A stretch of DNA of 5,084 nucleotides from an uncultured Candidatus Melainabacteria bacterium (GCA_934693215.1 CAKUVB010000122.1:1-5084), one strand, 5' to 3'; positions 1 to 5,084 are shown, counted from the stretch's first letter. Made by a program: numbers and translations. Notes: generated by a model not told the origin, from the sequence alone.

Positions 1-73
1 GTTGTGCACTATTCATCGCTGTTGTTTGAAGAACTATGTCTTTGTTCGGATTAATATTATTGATGTCACCCAT
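1..73 (-). CDS. Unrecognised protein, N-terminal fragment (runs off left edge)
   Basis: An open frame starts at the ATG at 73-71 on the minus strand and stays open to the window edge, giving 24 codons that begin MGDINNINPNKDIVLQTTAM. A modest Shine-Dalgarno-like GACAGG lies about 6 bases before the ATG, and the leader upstream is strongly purine-rich. The visible peptide is polar and Asn-rich, with no signal peptide or membrane segment. I do not recognise the family, and 24 residues are too few to assign a function. It is divergent from deoC and shares the 228-bp intergenic region with it. The start is supported by the ATG, the purine-rich leader and the uninterrupted frame, but a spurious ORF cannot be excluded. 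Confidence 0.55.
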   Translation of the reverse strand, partial: MGDINNINPNKDIVLQTTAMNSAQ

Positions 74-80
74 AATGAAC

Positions 81-125
81 CTGTCTTTCTTTTTATATCT
101 TTTATCTTTTATACTTTCTTTTAAT
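81..125. other. Pyrimidine-rich tract (purine-rich leader of leftward gene)
   Basis: The plus strand here is almost all T and C with scattered A, including near-tandem copies of TTTTATC/TTTTATA. Read on the minus strand it is an A/G-rich leader (repeated AAAAGATA-type units) ending just before the start at 73. Such leaders can act as unstructured ribosome standby sequence. No confident -10/-35 pair for the leftward gene was found in or next to it. Confidence 0.4.
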
Positions 126-141
126 ATGTCCTCTTATATAA

Positions 142-165
142 AGCAAGAAAAAACTTTTTTTTGCT
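142..165. repeat. Imperfect inverted repeat, A-run/T-run hairpin
   Basis: AGCAAGAAA (142-150) can pair with TTTTTTGCT (157-165), including one G-T pair, across a 6-base centre. The T-run lies inside the stem rather than after it, so it is not a standard intrinsic terminator, and no plus-strand gene ends here. It separates the deoC upstream sites from the leftward leader and may only be a bendable A/T tract. Confidence 0.3.
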
Positions 166-167
166 AG

Positions 168-188
168 TTTGTACACAAATTGTTACAA
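168..188. promoter_or_regulatory. Tandem operator-like inverted repeats overlapping P1
   Basis: Two inverted repeats lie back to back: TTTGT-AC-ACAAA (168-179, perfect 5-bp arms) and TTGT-T-ACAA (180-188, perfect 4-bp arms). They share the TTGT...ACAA core and run from the P1 -35 hexamer into its spacer. Two like-motif half-site pairs next to each other on a promoter suggest binding of a dimeric regulator to tandem sites. The regulator is unknown; the motif could serve deoC, the leftward gene, or both. Confidence 0.4.
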
Positions 189-197
189 ATGTAAAAT
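169..197 (+). promoter_or_regulatory. Candidate sigma-70 promoter P1 for deoC-ychF
   Basis: A -35-like TTGTAC (169-174) and a -10-like TAAAAT (192-197) are separated by exactly 17 bp. Transcription would begin near 204, leaving a leader of about 98 bases before deoC. Two operator-like inverted repeats overlap the promoter and a third covers the predicted start point, which would suit repressor control. It was found by eye in an AT-rich region, so chance matches are possible. Confidence 0.45.
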
Positions 198-198
198 C

Positions 199-217
199 TC
201 TAATAAATATTATTAGA
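199..217. promoter_or_regulatory. AT-rich palindrome at predicted P1 start point
   Basis: TCTAATAA (199-206) and TTATTAGA (210-217) form perfect 8-bp arms around ATA. The site begins one base after the P1 -10 hexamer and covers the predicted transcription start, a typical repressor position. The core can also be read as a near 7-1-7 repeat, the geometry used by Fur-family regulators, but it is not a clear Fur or PerR box. In RNA it could also form a weak A-U hairpin. Confidence 0.4.
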
Positions 218-265
218 ACCTTTTCCATGCTTTGTCAATTAGTTAATTATGCTTATTTTTATTTG

Positions 266-274
266 TGATAGAAT
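266..274 (+). promoter_or_regulatory. Candidate extended -10 promoter P2 for deoC
   Basis: TGATAGAAT fits the extended -10 pattern TGnTAnAAT. Transcription would start near 281, giving a leader of about 20 bases that still includes the ribosome binding site. There is no good -35 hexamer at normal spacing (TTATGC at 247-252 is poor), which extended -10 promoters can tolerate. It may be used as well as, or instead of, P1. Confidence 0.4.
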
Positions 275-301
275 TAAATAAACAAGATATGGGGGTTTAA
301 T

Positions 302-964
302 ATGGATATTTCAAAATACATTGAACACACATTACTTAAACAAGATGCCACAAAAGATGGTTTAGAAAAATTATTTGAAGAAGCTATACAAAATAATTTT
401 TTAGGTGTTTGTGTTAATCCTTGTTTTGTAAAAGATGCAAAGAAATTTCTAAAAAACTCTAATGTAAAAATAGTTACAGTTATAGGATTTCCTCTTGGAG
501 CAAACACTCCAGAGGTCAAAGCATTTGAAACTAAAAAAGCAATCGAAGATGGTGCAGATGAAATTGATATGGTTATTAATGTATCAAAACTTAAAGATAA
601 AGATTATGACTATGTAAAAAATGACATCGAATTTGTTCGACATGCCTGCCCAGACAATATTTTGAAAGTTATATTAGAAACAGATTTATTAACAAAAGAC
701 GAAATAAAAAAAGCATGCGAAATATGTATTGATGCAAAAGCTGATTTAGTAAAGACATCAACAGGTTTTGTAAAAAATGGTGTAGGTGCTAAAGTTGAAG
801 ATGTAGAATTGATGTACCAAACAGTTTCACCATTTGGTTTAAAAGTCAAAGCTTCCGGAGGTATAAGAGATTCAGAAAAAGCACTCGCTCTTATAAAAGC
901 CGGTGCAACCAGATTAGGCACAAGTTCAGGATTAAAAATAGCAGAAGAAATGAGGAATAAATAA
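302..964 (+). CDS. deoC: Deoxyribose-phosphate aldolase DeoC
   Basis: This class I aldolase (EC 4.1.2.4) cleaves 2-deoxy-D-ribose 5-phosphate to glyceraldehyde 3-phosphate and acetaldehyde, the last step in using deoxyribose from deoxynucleosides; it is cytosolic. The 220 residues match the usual length of the short bacterial form and one TIM-barrel domain. The family signatures are visible: VCVNP at 36-40, the conserved Asp in EIDMVIN (D89), the Schiff-base Lys in VKTSTGF (K151), and the second active-site Lys in KASGGIRD (K183). GTSSG near 206-210 fits the phosphate-binding end of the barrel. The ATG at 302 follows a GGGGG ribosome binding site (291-295) at 6 bases. No other deo genes (deoA, deoB, deoD) are in view. 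The stop codon directly abuts the ychF start, so the two are almost certainly cotranscribed. Confidence 0.96.
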   Translation: MDISKYIEHTLLKQDATKDGLEKLFEEAIQNNFLGVCVNPCFVKDAKKFLKNSNVKIVTVIGFPLGANTPEVKAFETKKAIEDGADEIDMVINVSKLKDKDYDYVKNDIEFVRHACPDNILKVILETDLLTKDEIKKACEICIDAKADLVKTSTGFVKNGVGAKVEDVELMYQTVSPFGLKVKASGGIRDSEKALALIKAGATRLGTSSGLKIAEEMRNK

Positions 965-2062
965 ATGTTAAGAGCTGGAATAGTAGGATTACCAAACGTA
1001 GGAAAATCAACTTTGTTTAACGCACTTACAGCATCAAAGAATGCACAAAGTGCTAATTATCCGTTTTGTACAATTGAACCTAATGTTGGTGTTGTAACAG
1101 TTCCAGACGAAAGACTTGAAGTTTTAGCAAAGCTTTGCAAAACTCAAGATATTATTCCAACTGCGATTGAGTTTGTTGACATTGCAGGACTTGTAAAAGG
1201 TGCTAGCAAAGGCGAAGGACTTGGAAACCAATTTTTGCACAACATAAGAGAAGTTGATGCGATTATTCAAGTAGTTAGATGTTTTGATGACGAAAACACA
1301 ATCCACGTTGACGGTAAAGTTGACCCGATTTCTGACATTGAAGTAATTAATACAGAACTCATACTAGCAGATTTAGCATCTATCGAGAAACGTCAAGCAA
1401 GAATTGTTAAAACAGTTAAATCAGGCGACAAAGAAGCAGTTATTGAAGATAAAGCTTTGAAAAAAATTACTGAATTATTATCAGAAGGCTCATTTATTAA
1501 GCTTGAAGACCATTTTACAGAGGACGAAATAAAAGTTCTTAATAACCTTAACTTAATGTCTGTAAAACCAGTTATCTATTGTGCCAACGTATCAGAAAAC
1601 GACATGAAAGACGGCAATCAATACACACAAAAAGTTGATGAATATGCTAAATCTCATGGTGCAGAAATGGTTATCATATCTGCTAAAATCGAGGAAGAAC
1701 TTGTTGAACTAGGCCCTGAGGAAGCTAAAGAATATCTTGCAGATTTAGGAGTTGAAGATAGCGGTATCAATAAAATGATTAAATCTGTTTATTCTTTACT
1801 TAATTTAATAACATTTATTACAGCCGGAGAAAAAGAAGTTAGAGCCTGGACTATTACAGAAGGAACAAAAGCTCCACAAGCTGCAGGTGTAATTCATACT
1901 GATTTTGAAAAAGGATTCATTAGAGCTGAAATCACACCATACAAAGAATTTAAAGAACTTGGTTCATATACTGCTTGTAAAGAAAAAGGTGTCACAAGGC
2001 TAGAAGGCAAAGAATACGTTGTACAAGACGGTGATTTAGTACACTTTAGATTTAATGTGTAA
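965..2062 (+). CDS. ychF: Ribosome-binding ATPase YchF (OLA1/Obg family)
   Basis: YchF is a conserved TRAFAC-class P-loop protein that prefers ATP to GTP, binds ribosomes and is linked to stress and translation control. The 365 residues are close to the E. coli length (363). The P-loop is GLPNVGKST at 8-16, the Walker B/G3 motif is DIAG at 72-75, and the G4 position reads NVSE (208-211) in place of NKxD, the family hallmark that explains loss of guanine specificity. G5 is SAK at 239-241. The catalytic His of the family is present in NTIHVDGKVDP (H114). A coiled-coil-like helical insertion covers about 130-200, and the C-terminal TGS domain about 281-364. The ribosome binding site GAGG (952-955) lies inside the end of deoC, 9 bases from the ATG, so translation is probably coupled to deoC. 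It is complete with all key residues. Confidence 0.97.
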   Translation: MLRAGIVGLPNVGKSTLFNALTASKNAQSANYPFCTIEPNVGVVTVPDERLEVLAKLCKTQDIIPTAIEFVDIAGLVKGASKGEGLGNQFLHNIREVDAIIQVVRCFDDENTIHVDGKVDPISDIEVINTELILADLASIEKRQARIVKTVKSGDKEAVIEDKALKKITELLSEGSFIKLEDHFTEDEIKVLNNLNLMSVKPVIYCANVSENDMKDGNQYTQKVDEYAKSHGAEMVIISAKIEEELVELGPEEAKEYLADLGVEDSGINKMIKSVYSLLNLITFITAGEKEVRAWTITEGTKAPQAAGVIHTDFEKGFIRAEITPYKEFKELGSYTACKEKGVTRLEGKEYVVQDGDLVHFRFNV

Positions 2063-2068
2063 TAAACA

Positions 2069-3931
2069 TTATCGTTTTAAAGGAGCACCAGTTGTATAAA
2101 TCAAACGACTATAAGGATTTGGTTGTTTCTTTTTCTTATACTCGTTTGGATTACAAAAATAGATTTTAACAAAATCAGAATGTTTTATTTCCGAATGTCC
2201 TATATAAGCTGTTCCTCCGATATTTTTTAATTTTTTTAAATCTTTAATTTTAGAATGTTCAAAAATTGCATCTTTACCGATACTTTCTAACTCCCCTAAA
2301 TCCTTAACTGCACTTTGAGAAAAAACGGCATCACCACCAACAAATTTTAAAGCTCCTAAATCTTCGACCATACTTCTAGAGAAATCTGCATCTCCTTTTA
2401 TTTCTTGCAAGTTTTTGAGAGATTTAATTTGTGAACCACCAAAAGTTGCATTTTTTTCAATAACCTTCAAATCACCTAAGTCCTCAACTTTCGATTCATT
2501 AAACCCTGCTGTACCTCCAATTCTTCTTAATTTTGCTAAAGAAACTACTTCAGAATCCTTAAACCACACATCGCCACCTATAGTTTCGAGATTCCCTAAT
2601 GTTTTAATCATTGTATGATGGAAATTAGTTTCACCACCAATTCTTTTCAAATTACCTAAATCTTTGATTTGCGAATATGCAAAATTAGCTTCTCCTGATA
2701 TAAATTCTAAATTATTAAGCGAATCTAAATTACTTCTTGAAAAATCAGCTTTGCCATGTATCTTCTTTACATTTTGAAAAAGTTTGTTTTCATCTATTCC
2801 CAAATCTTCAAAACTCAAGTCTTTATTTGGTTGTTTATAAAAAGCAAGAGCTATATTCTTTGATTTTCTCTTAGGGAATTTAATAGGTTCTTCTTTTCTA
2901 AAACCGAAAAACTTACACATCTTATCAATAAAACTACTTTCTTTTGGTTCTAAAATTGACCCTTTGGAATTTGGTAAATAACCTAAATATCCAAAAATTT
3001 CATAATCTTCTTTATCTTTTAAAAACTTACCTAACTTTACCACCTGTTGTTTCACTTTTTTAGCATTATTAATTTCTAATCTTGCTCTTGATGACAATCT
3101 GTATTTTTTTACATGTTTTTTTACAATACCAAAATATTTATTAGGAATTTTTGAATTATTAGACTCTCCCTGTATTTCTTGTATTCGAGAACCAACAAAC
3201 CTAACCCCCAGTTTTGGTTTTCCTTTTTCTAAATATACATGAAAATCTCCTTCAGCAAGATATGGCTCGGCATTAAAAGAATGAGTACACCAGTTATTAT
3301 GAGAAAGAGCTTTTAATTTTTCTACATTATTATCAAAATTCTCTGTATCATGTTTTTTAGATGGAATAATTACCCAACCTGTTTGCTCACTTAAAATTTT
3401 ACATTGTTCAAAATATTTATTTTTCAACTTAAATTTATATTTTTTTAAGATATTAATATCTTGCCCTTTATCCACTTCTGACATTACATCTGCTAATATA
3501 CCCTTATTCAAAGCTGGTGGGAGAGCATCATTCTCATGTTTTAAACCTTTTGTAATAGAGGACATTATGAGCAAGCCTGCAGAGTTATTATATGCGTCAT
3601 TTTCTTTTGTCACATAATCGCCCCATTCCTTCAGTAAACTTTTTCGTTGAATTACTGTTGCTTGTTGGCGTCCTTTATAATCCTTTTTTAAGATCGTGTC
3701 TAAAAGTTTTCCTGCCCAATTTTGTAAATCTTCATTTGTATTAAACTTTTCTATTGGAGCTTTAAATCTTTCCACACAAATTCTATCTATACCTTTAAAA
3801 TCAGACTTTTTCATCGCATCAAAAGATACATTATCCGGAATAAATTGAACTATATTCTTATTTGGTACTGAGTTATTTTTATTTTGATTATTTTGAATAA
3901 ATGTTGGTTGAAAAGTCGAACAAATTTTCAT
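2069..3931 (-). CDS. Large repeat protein: W-C-T (PcfJ-like?) segment plus ten 20-residue solenoid repeats
   Basis: A 620-residue protein of unknown function. I take the start as ATG 3931-3929 (MKICSTFQPTF): AAGAG lies 10 bases upstream, and a strong minus-strand promoter (3968-3996) sits just before it. The frame stays open to an ATG at 4048, but that start has no ribosome binding site and lies upstream of the promoter. Layout: residues 1-25 polar, Asn-rich; 25-210 mostly helical in character, with conserved-looking Trp at 72 and 103; 211-271 a segment with WCT (214-216), Y224, G228, P239, R244, E252, G255, N258 and P263, whose order recalls PcfJ-type proteins; a basic linker around 340-358; 382-581 ten repeats; then a Lys-rich tail. 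There is no signal peptide or membrane segment, so it is probably cytosolic, or exported by a route I cannot see. It converges on ychF with a 6-bp gap. A binding or scaffold role through the solenoid is inference. It may belong to a lineage-specific paralogous family of Gastranaerophilales; that is recollection, not a search result. Confidence 0.85.
   Translation of the reverse strand: MKICSTFQPTFIQNNQNKNNSVPNKNIVQFIPDNVSFDAMKKSDFKGIDRICVERFKAPIEKFNTNEDLQNWAGKLLDTILKKDYKGRQQATVIQRKSLLKEWGDYVTKENDAYNNSAGLLIMSSITKGLKHENDALPPALNKGILADVMSEVDKGQDINILKKYKFKLKNKYFEQCKILSEQTGWVIIPSKKHDTENFDNNVEKLKALSHNNWCTHSFNAEPYLAEGDFHVYLEKGKPKLGVRFVGSRIQEIQGESNNSKIPNKYFGIVKKHVKKYRLSSRARLEINNAKKVKQQVVKLGKFLKDKEDYEIFGYLGYLPNSKGSILEPKESSFIDKMCKFFGFRKEEPIKFPKRKSKNIALAFYKQPNKDLSFEDLGIDENKLFQNVKKIHGKADFSRSNLDSLNNLEFISGEANFAYSQIKDLGNLKRIGGETNFHHTMIKTLGNLETIGGDVWFKDSEVVSLAKLRRIGGTAGFNESKVEDLGDLKVIEKNATFGGSQIKSLKNLQEIKGDADFSRSMVEDLGALKFVGGDAVFSQSAVKDLGELESIGKDAIFEHSKIKDLKKLKNIGGTAYIGHSEIKHSDFVKIYFCNPNEYKKKKQPNPYSRLIYTTGAPLKR
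2189..2788 (-). repeat. Ten 60-bp coding repeats (20-residue LRR-like units)
   Basis: Residues 382-581 of the 620-residue protein divide into ten units of exactly 20 residues with no insertion or deletion. Consensus: [IV]KDLGNLKxIGGDAxFxxSx. Leu at position 4 holds in nine of ten units (Phe in the first), Leu/Val at 7 and Ile/Val at 10 in all, Phe at 16 in nine (Ile in the last), and Ser/Thr at 19 in all. The first unit is degenerate at its start. Regular hydrophobic spacing in a fixed 20-residue period indicates a beta-solenoid or leucine-rich-repeat-like fold. At DNA level the copies share short words such as CCTAAATC every 60 bp but are otherwise well diverged, so the expansion is not recent. 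Confidence 0.92.
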
Positions 3932-3967
3932 ACTTATATAACTCTTGTAAAAAAATAATTTGCTAAG

Positions 3968-3996
3968 ATTATAAATCCTACATTTAAAGTAGGCAA
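3968..3996 (-). promoter_or_regulatory. Sigma-70 promoter for the leftward repeat protein
   Basis: On the minus strand a -35-like TTGCCT (3996-3991) and a perfect -10 TATAAT (3973-3968) are 17 bp apart. Transcription would begin near 3961, leaving a leader of about 30 bases to the ATG at 3931. Its position inside the longer open frame is the main reason for choosing the downstream start of that gene. Confidence 0.65.
3977..3993. promoter_or_regulatory. Operator-like inverted repeat between divergent promoters
   Basis: CCTAC (3977-3981) and GTAGG (3989-3993) are perfect 5-bp arms around ATTTAAA, which contains the palindrome TTTAAA. The site fills most of the -10/-35 spacer of the leftward promoter and reaches into the -35 of both promoters, so a bound protein could affect both directions. 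The GC content of the arms stands out from the AT-rich surroundings. The regulator is unknown. Confidence 0.5.
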
Positions 3997-4019
3997 CAAG
4001 TCTAAAAATCTCGTATAAT
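3990..4019 (+). promoter_or_regulatory. Sigma-70 promoter for the TPR protein-fliW unit
   Basis: A perfect -10 TATAAT (4014-4019) is preceded by TAGGCA (3990-3995, four of six matches to TTGACA) with an 18-bp spacer. Transcription would start near 4026, about 35 bases before the ATG at 4061. Its -35 overlaps that of the opposing promoter (3991-3996), so the two transcripts diverge from a shared segment. Confidence 0.55.
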
Positions 4020-4060
4020 TTAGATGTTGATTTAGTATGGAGAATCATTAAATATATAGT

Positions 4061-4903
4061 ATGAAACGGGTTATACTAACATTTATTATAAGCATGTTAT
4101 TATCTTCTTCCGCTTTTGCAGGACAAATGGAAGAAAAAATCTCTGATGCTATAACTTTATACAAATCCGGTGATTATTCGGAATGTATAAAAAACCTAAA
4201 TACAATTATAGGACAAGATTCAACATATCCGGTTGCATATTACTACTTGGGATTATGTTATGCAAAAACAAATAACAAAGCTCTTGCCATAAAAAATTAT
4301 GATAAAGTTATCTCTATGAATTCTGATAAATCATTAAAATCAATGGCGAAGGCTGCTAAAGATTGCTTGGGGACATCAGGATTTACAGGACTTGATGCTC
4401 AGTTATCAATTAGCAAAAATTCTCAAGCAGAGAAATTCCTAACTCCTGAAATAAAAAAAGAAGAACCGGCTAAAATAGTTACTCAAGAAACTAAAAAAGT
4501 CGTTACTAAACCTGTAAAACAAGATAAAATGCCGTCAAACGATGAAATTGGTGCAGCTATAATGACCTTAAAAAAAGCTGGACTTTGGAATGGACAAATG
4601 ACAAACACACAAGTCCAACCACAAAACCAAGAAGATTCTCAAAAAAAACAACAAGAAATGATGGCAAAAATGTATATGCAACAAATGACACAACAAATGA
4701 ACAATCCGGCATATTTAATGATGGGTATGAATGGAAACAACAATAACGGCATGGGCATGAATAATATGATGAACATGCTACCTTTTATGATGAACAACCA
4801 AAATGGCAGTAATAACCCTGCGGCAAATCAACAACTTATACAAACAATGATGATGTCACAGATGATGCCAAACCTTGATTTTTCATCATCTGACAATAAA
4901 TAA
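4061..4903 (+). CDS. Exported TPR protein with Met/Asn/Gln-rich C-terminus
   Basis: A 280-residue protein of unknown specific function. Residues 1-20 form a typical Sec signal peptide: KR at 2-3, a hydrophobic core (about 4-14), and AFA before a probable cut between A20 and G21. There is no lipobox Cys, so it is likely periplasmic or secreted. Residues 24-91 contain about two TPR units, with YKSGDYSECIKNLN and AYYYLGLCYAKTNN in the expected helix positions; such repeats usually bind protein partners. A Lys/Glu/Pro/Thr-rich linker (about 115-160) leads to a low-complexity tail with 21 Met in residues 200-269 and many Asn and Gln. The start is fixed by an in-frame TAA at 4049-4051, but there is no close ribosome binding site; GGAG at 4039-4042 is 18 bases away. 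fliW follows after 32 bp with no terminator visible, so a shared transcript is likely. A role in flagella or the cell envelope is only inferred from position. Confidence 0.88.
   Translation: MKRVILTFIISMLLSSSAFAGQMEEKISDAITLYKSGDYSECIKNLNTIIGQDSTYPVAYYYLGLCYAKTNNKALAIKNYDKVISMNSDKSLKSMAKAAKDCLGTSGFTGLDAQLSISKNSQAEKFLTPEIKKEEPAKIVTQETKKVVTKPVKQDKMPSNDEIGAAIMTLKKAGLWNGQMTNTQVQPQNQEDSQKKQQEMMAKMYMQQMTQQMNNPAYLMMGMNGNNNNGMGMNNMMNMLPFMMNNQNGSNNPAANQQLIQTMMMSQMMPNLDFSSSDNK
4658..4867 (+). repeat. Met-rich low-complexity coding region
   Basis: Residues 200-269 of the TPR protein contain 21 Met in 70 positions, often as MM or MMM pairs and triplets, interspersed with Asn, Gln and Gly. The codons mix ATG with AAC/AAT and CAA without an exact DNA-level unit, so it is compositional bias rather than a tandem repeat. 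Exported Met-rich segments in other proteins can bind copper(I) or silver; the high Asn/Gln content makes a flexible, oligomerising tail equally possible. Confidence 0.85.
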
Positions 4904-4935
4904 ACTTAAGATATTAGGAATAAAAAGGAAAAACA

Positions 4936-5084
4936 ATGAACATTACAACAACGAGATTTGGTGAAATTGAGGTTAATGATGATGCTATCTTCACCTTTTT
5001 AATGCCAATGATAGGCTATGAGGAAGAAGATAAGTTTGTTATTATTGATCATGGAGAAGATTCACCGTTTAAATGGTTACAATC
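4936..5084 (+). CDS. fliW: Flagellar assembly factor FliW, N-terminal part (runs off right edge)
   Basis: FliW is a small cytosolic protein that binds flagellin and, when free, binds the translational regulator CsrA, relieving CsrA repression of flagellin synthesis. The visible 49 residues, of a family usually about 130-160 long, start with MNITTTRFGEIEV, matching the family opening, and end with EDSPFKWLQ, matching the conserved DSPF-x-WLQS segment. The usual TFP-GLPGFE motif is altered to TFLMPMIGYEE, so some divergence is seen. The ATG at 4936 has a good ribosome binding site, AAGGAA (4925-4930), in contrast to the gene before it. csrA commonly neighbours fliW and may lie just beyond the window. 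The right edge cuts the gene, so its integrity cannot be judged. Confidence 0.9.
   Translation, partial: MNITTTRFGEIEVNDDAIFTFLMPMIGYEEEDKFVIIDHGEDSPFKWLQ

Noticed and set aside
232..274. TTGTCA (232-237) as -35 for the -10 at 269-274
   Set aside because: The spacer would be 31 bp, far outside the usable range for sigma-70; P2 is better seen as an extended -10 site.
81..301. Riboswitch or small RNA gene upstream of deoC
   Set aside because: The region is almost all A/T with only short A-U stems; no conserved multi-helix core or typical terminator was found.
610..921. Antisense open frame within deoC
   Set aside because: It lies opposite a clearly conserved coding sequence, has no ribosome binding site or recognisable motif, and is explained as a shadow of deoC codons.
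2053..2071. TAATGT...ACATTA hairpin over both stop codons as a bidirectional terminator
   Set aside because: The stem is only 6 bp with one G-C pair, and no T-run follows closely on either strand; too weak to call a terminator.
2415..2618. Plus-strand open frame opposite the repeat array
   Set aside because: Its apparent periodicity follows from the 60-bp coding repeats on the minus strand; there is no independent start signal.
2189..2788. 60-bp repeats as a CRISPR array or non-coding satellite
   Set aside because: There is no repeat/spacer alternation; the whole stretch is in-frame coding with conservation at protein positions, and the copies are diverged.
4640..4649. A-run (8 A) as a programmed -1 frameshift site in the TPR gene
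   Set aside because: A AAA AAA fits the slippery pattern, but the -1 frame soon meets a stop (TGA in AAATGATGG) and no stimulatory structure is apparent; the zero frame continues normally to TAA.

Overview
The window is AT-rich and gene-dense. It holds four complete protein genes and two that run off the edges; I see no RNA gene, CRISPR array or insertion sequence. The mix fits a low-GC, flagellated, diderm-type bacterium: a bacterial-type DeoC, YchF, FliW and an exported TPR protein. My best guess is a gut Melainabacteria/Vampirovibrionia (Gastranaerophilales) lineage, from the style of the long repeat protein and its N-terminus. That placement is inference from memory; other low-GC lineages with FliW are not excluded.

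Layout: (1) 1-73, minus strand: first 24 codons of an unrecognised gene. (2) 74-301: intergenic, with two candidate promoters for deoC, several operator-like inverted repeats, and a pyrimidine-rich tract that becomes the purine-rich leader of the leftward gene. (3) 302-2062, plus strand: deoC (deoxyribose-phosphate aldolase) and ychF (ribosome-associated ATPase), with the deoC stop directly abutting the ychF start. (4) 2069-3931, minus strand, convergent with ychF across 6 bp: a 620-residue protein with a helical-looking N-terminal part, a W-C-T/PcfJ-like central segment and ten 20-residue solenoid-like repeats. (5) 3932-4060: compact divergent promoter region in which both predicted -35 elements overlap each other and an inverted repeat. 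(6) 4061-4903, plus strand: exported TPR protein with a Met/Asn/Gln-rich tail. (7) 4936-5084, plus strand: 5' part of fliW, 32 bp downstream and probably in the same transcript.

The deoC-ychF pair looks like housekeeping. The less ordinary material is the repeat protein, its shared divergent control region, and the exported Met-rich TPR protein placed directly ahead of a flagellar/CsrA regulator gene. I found no convincing evidence of a complete new multi-gene system; the repeat protein is the best candidate for follow-up.
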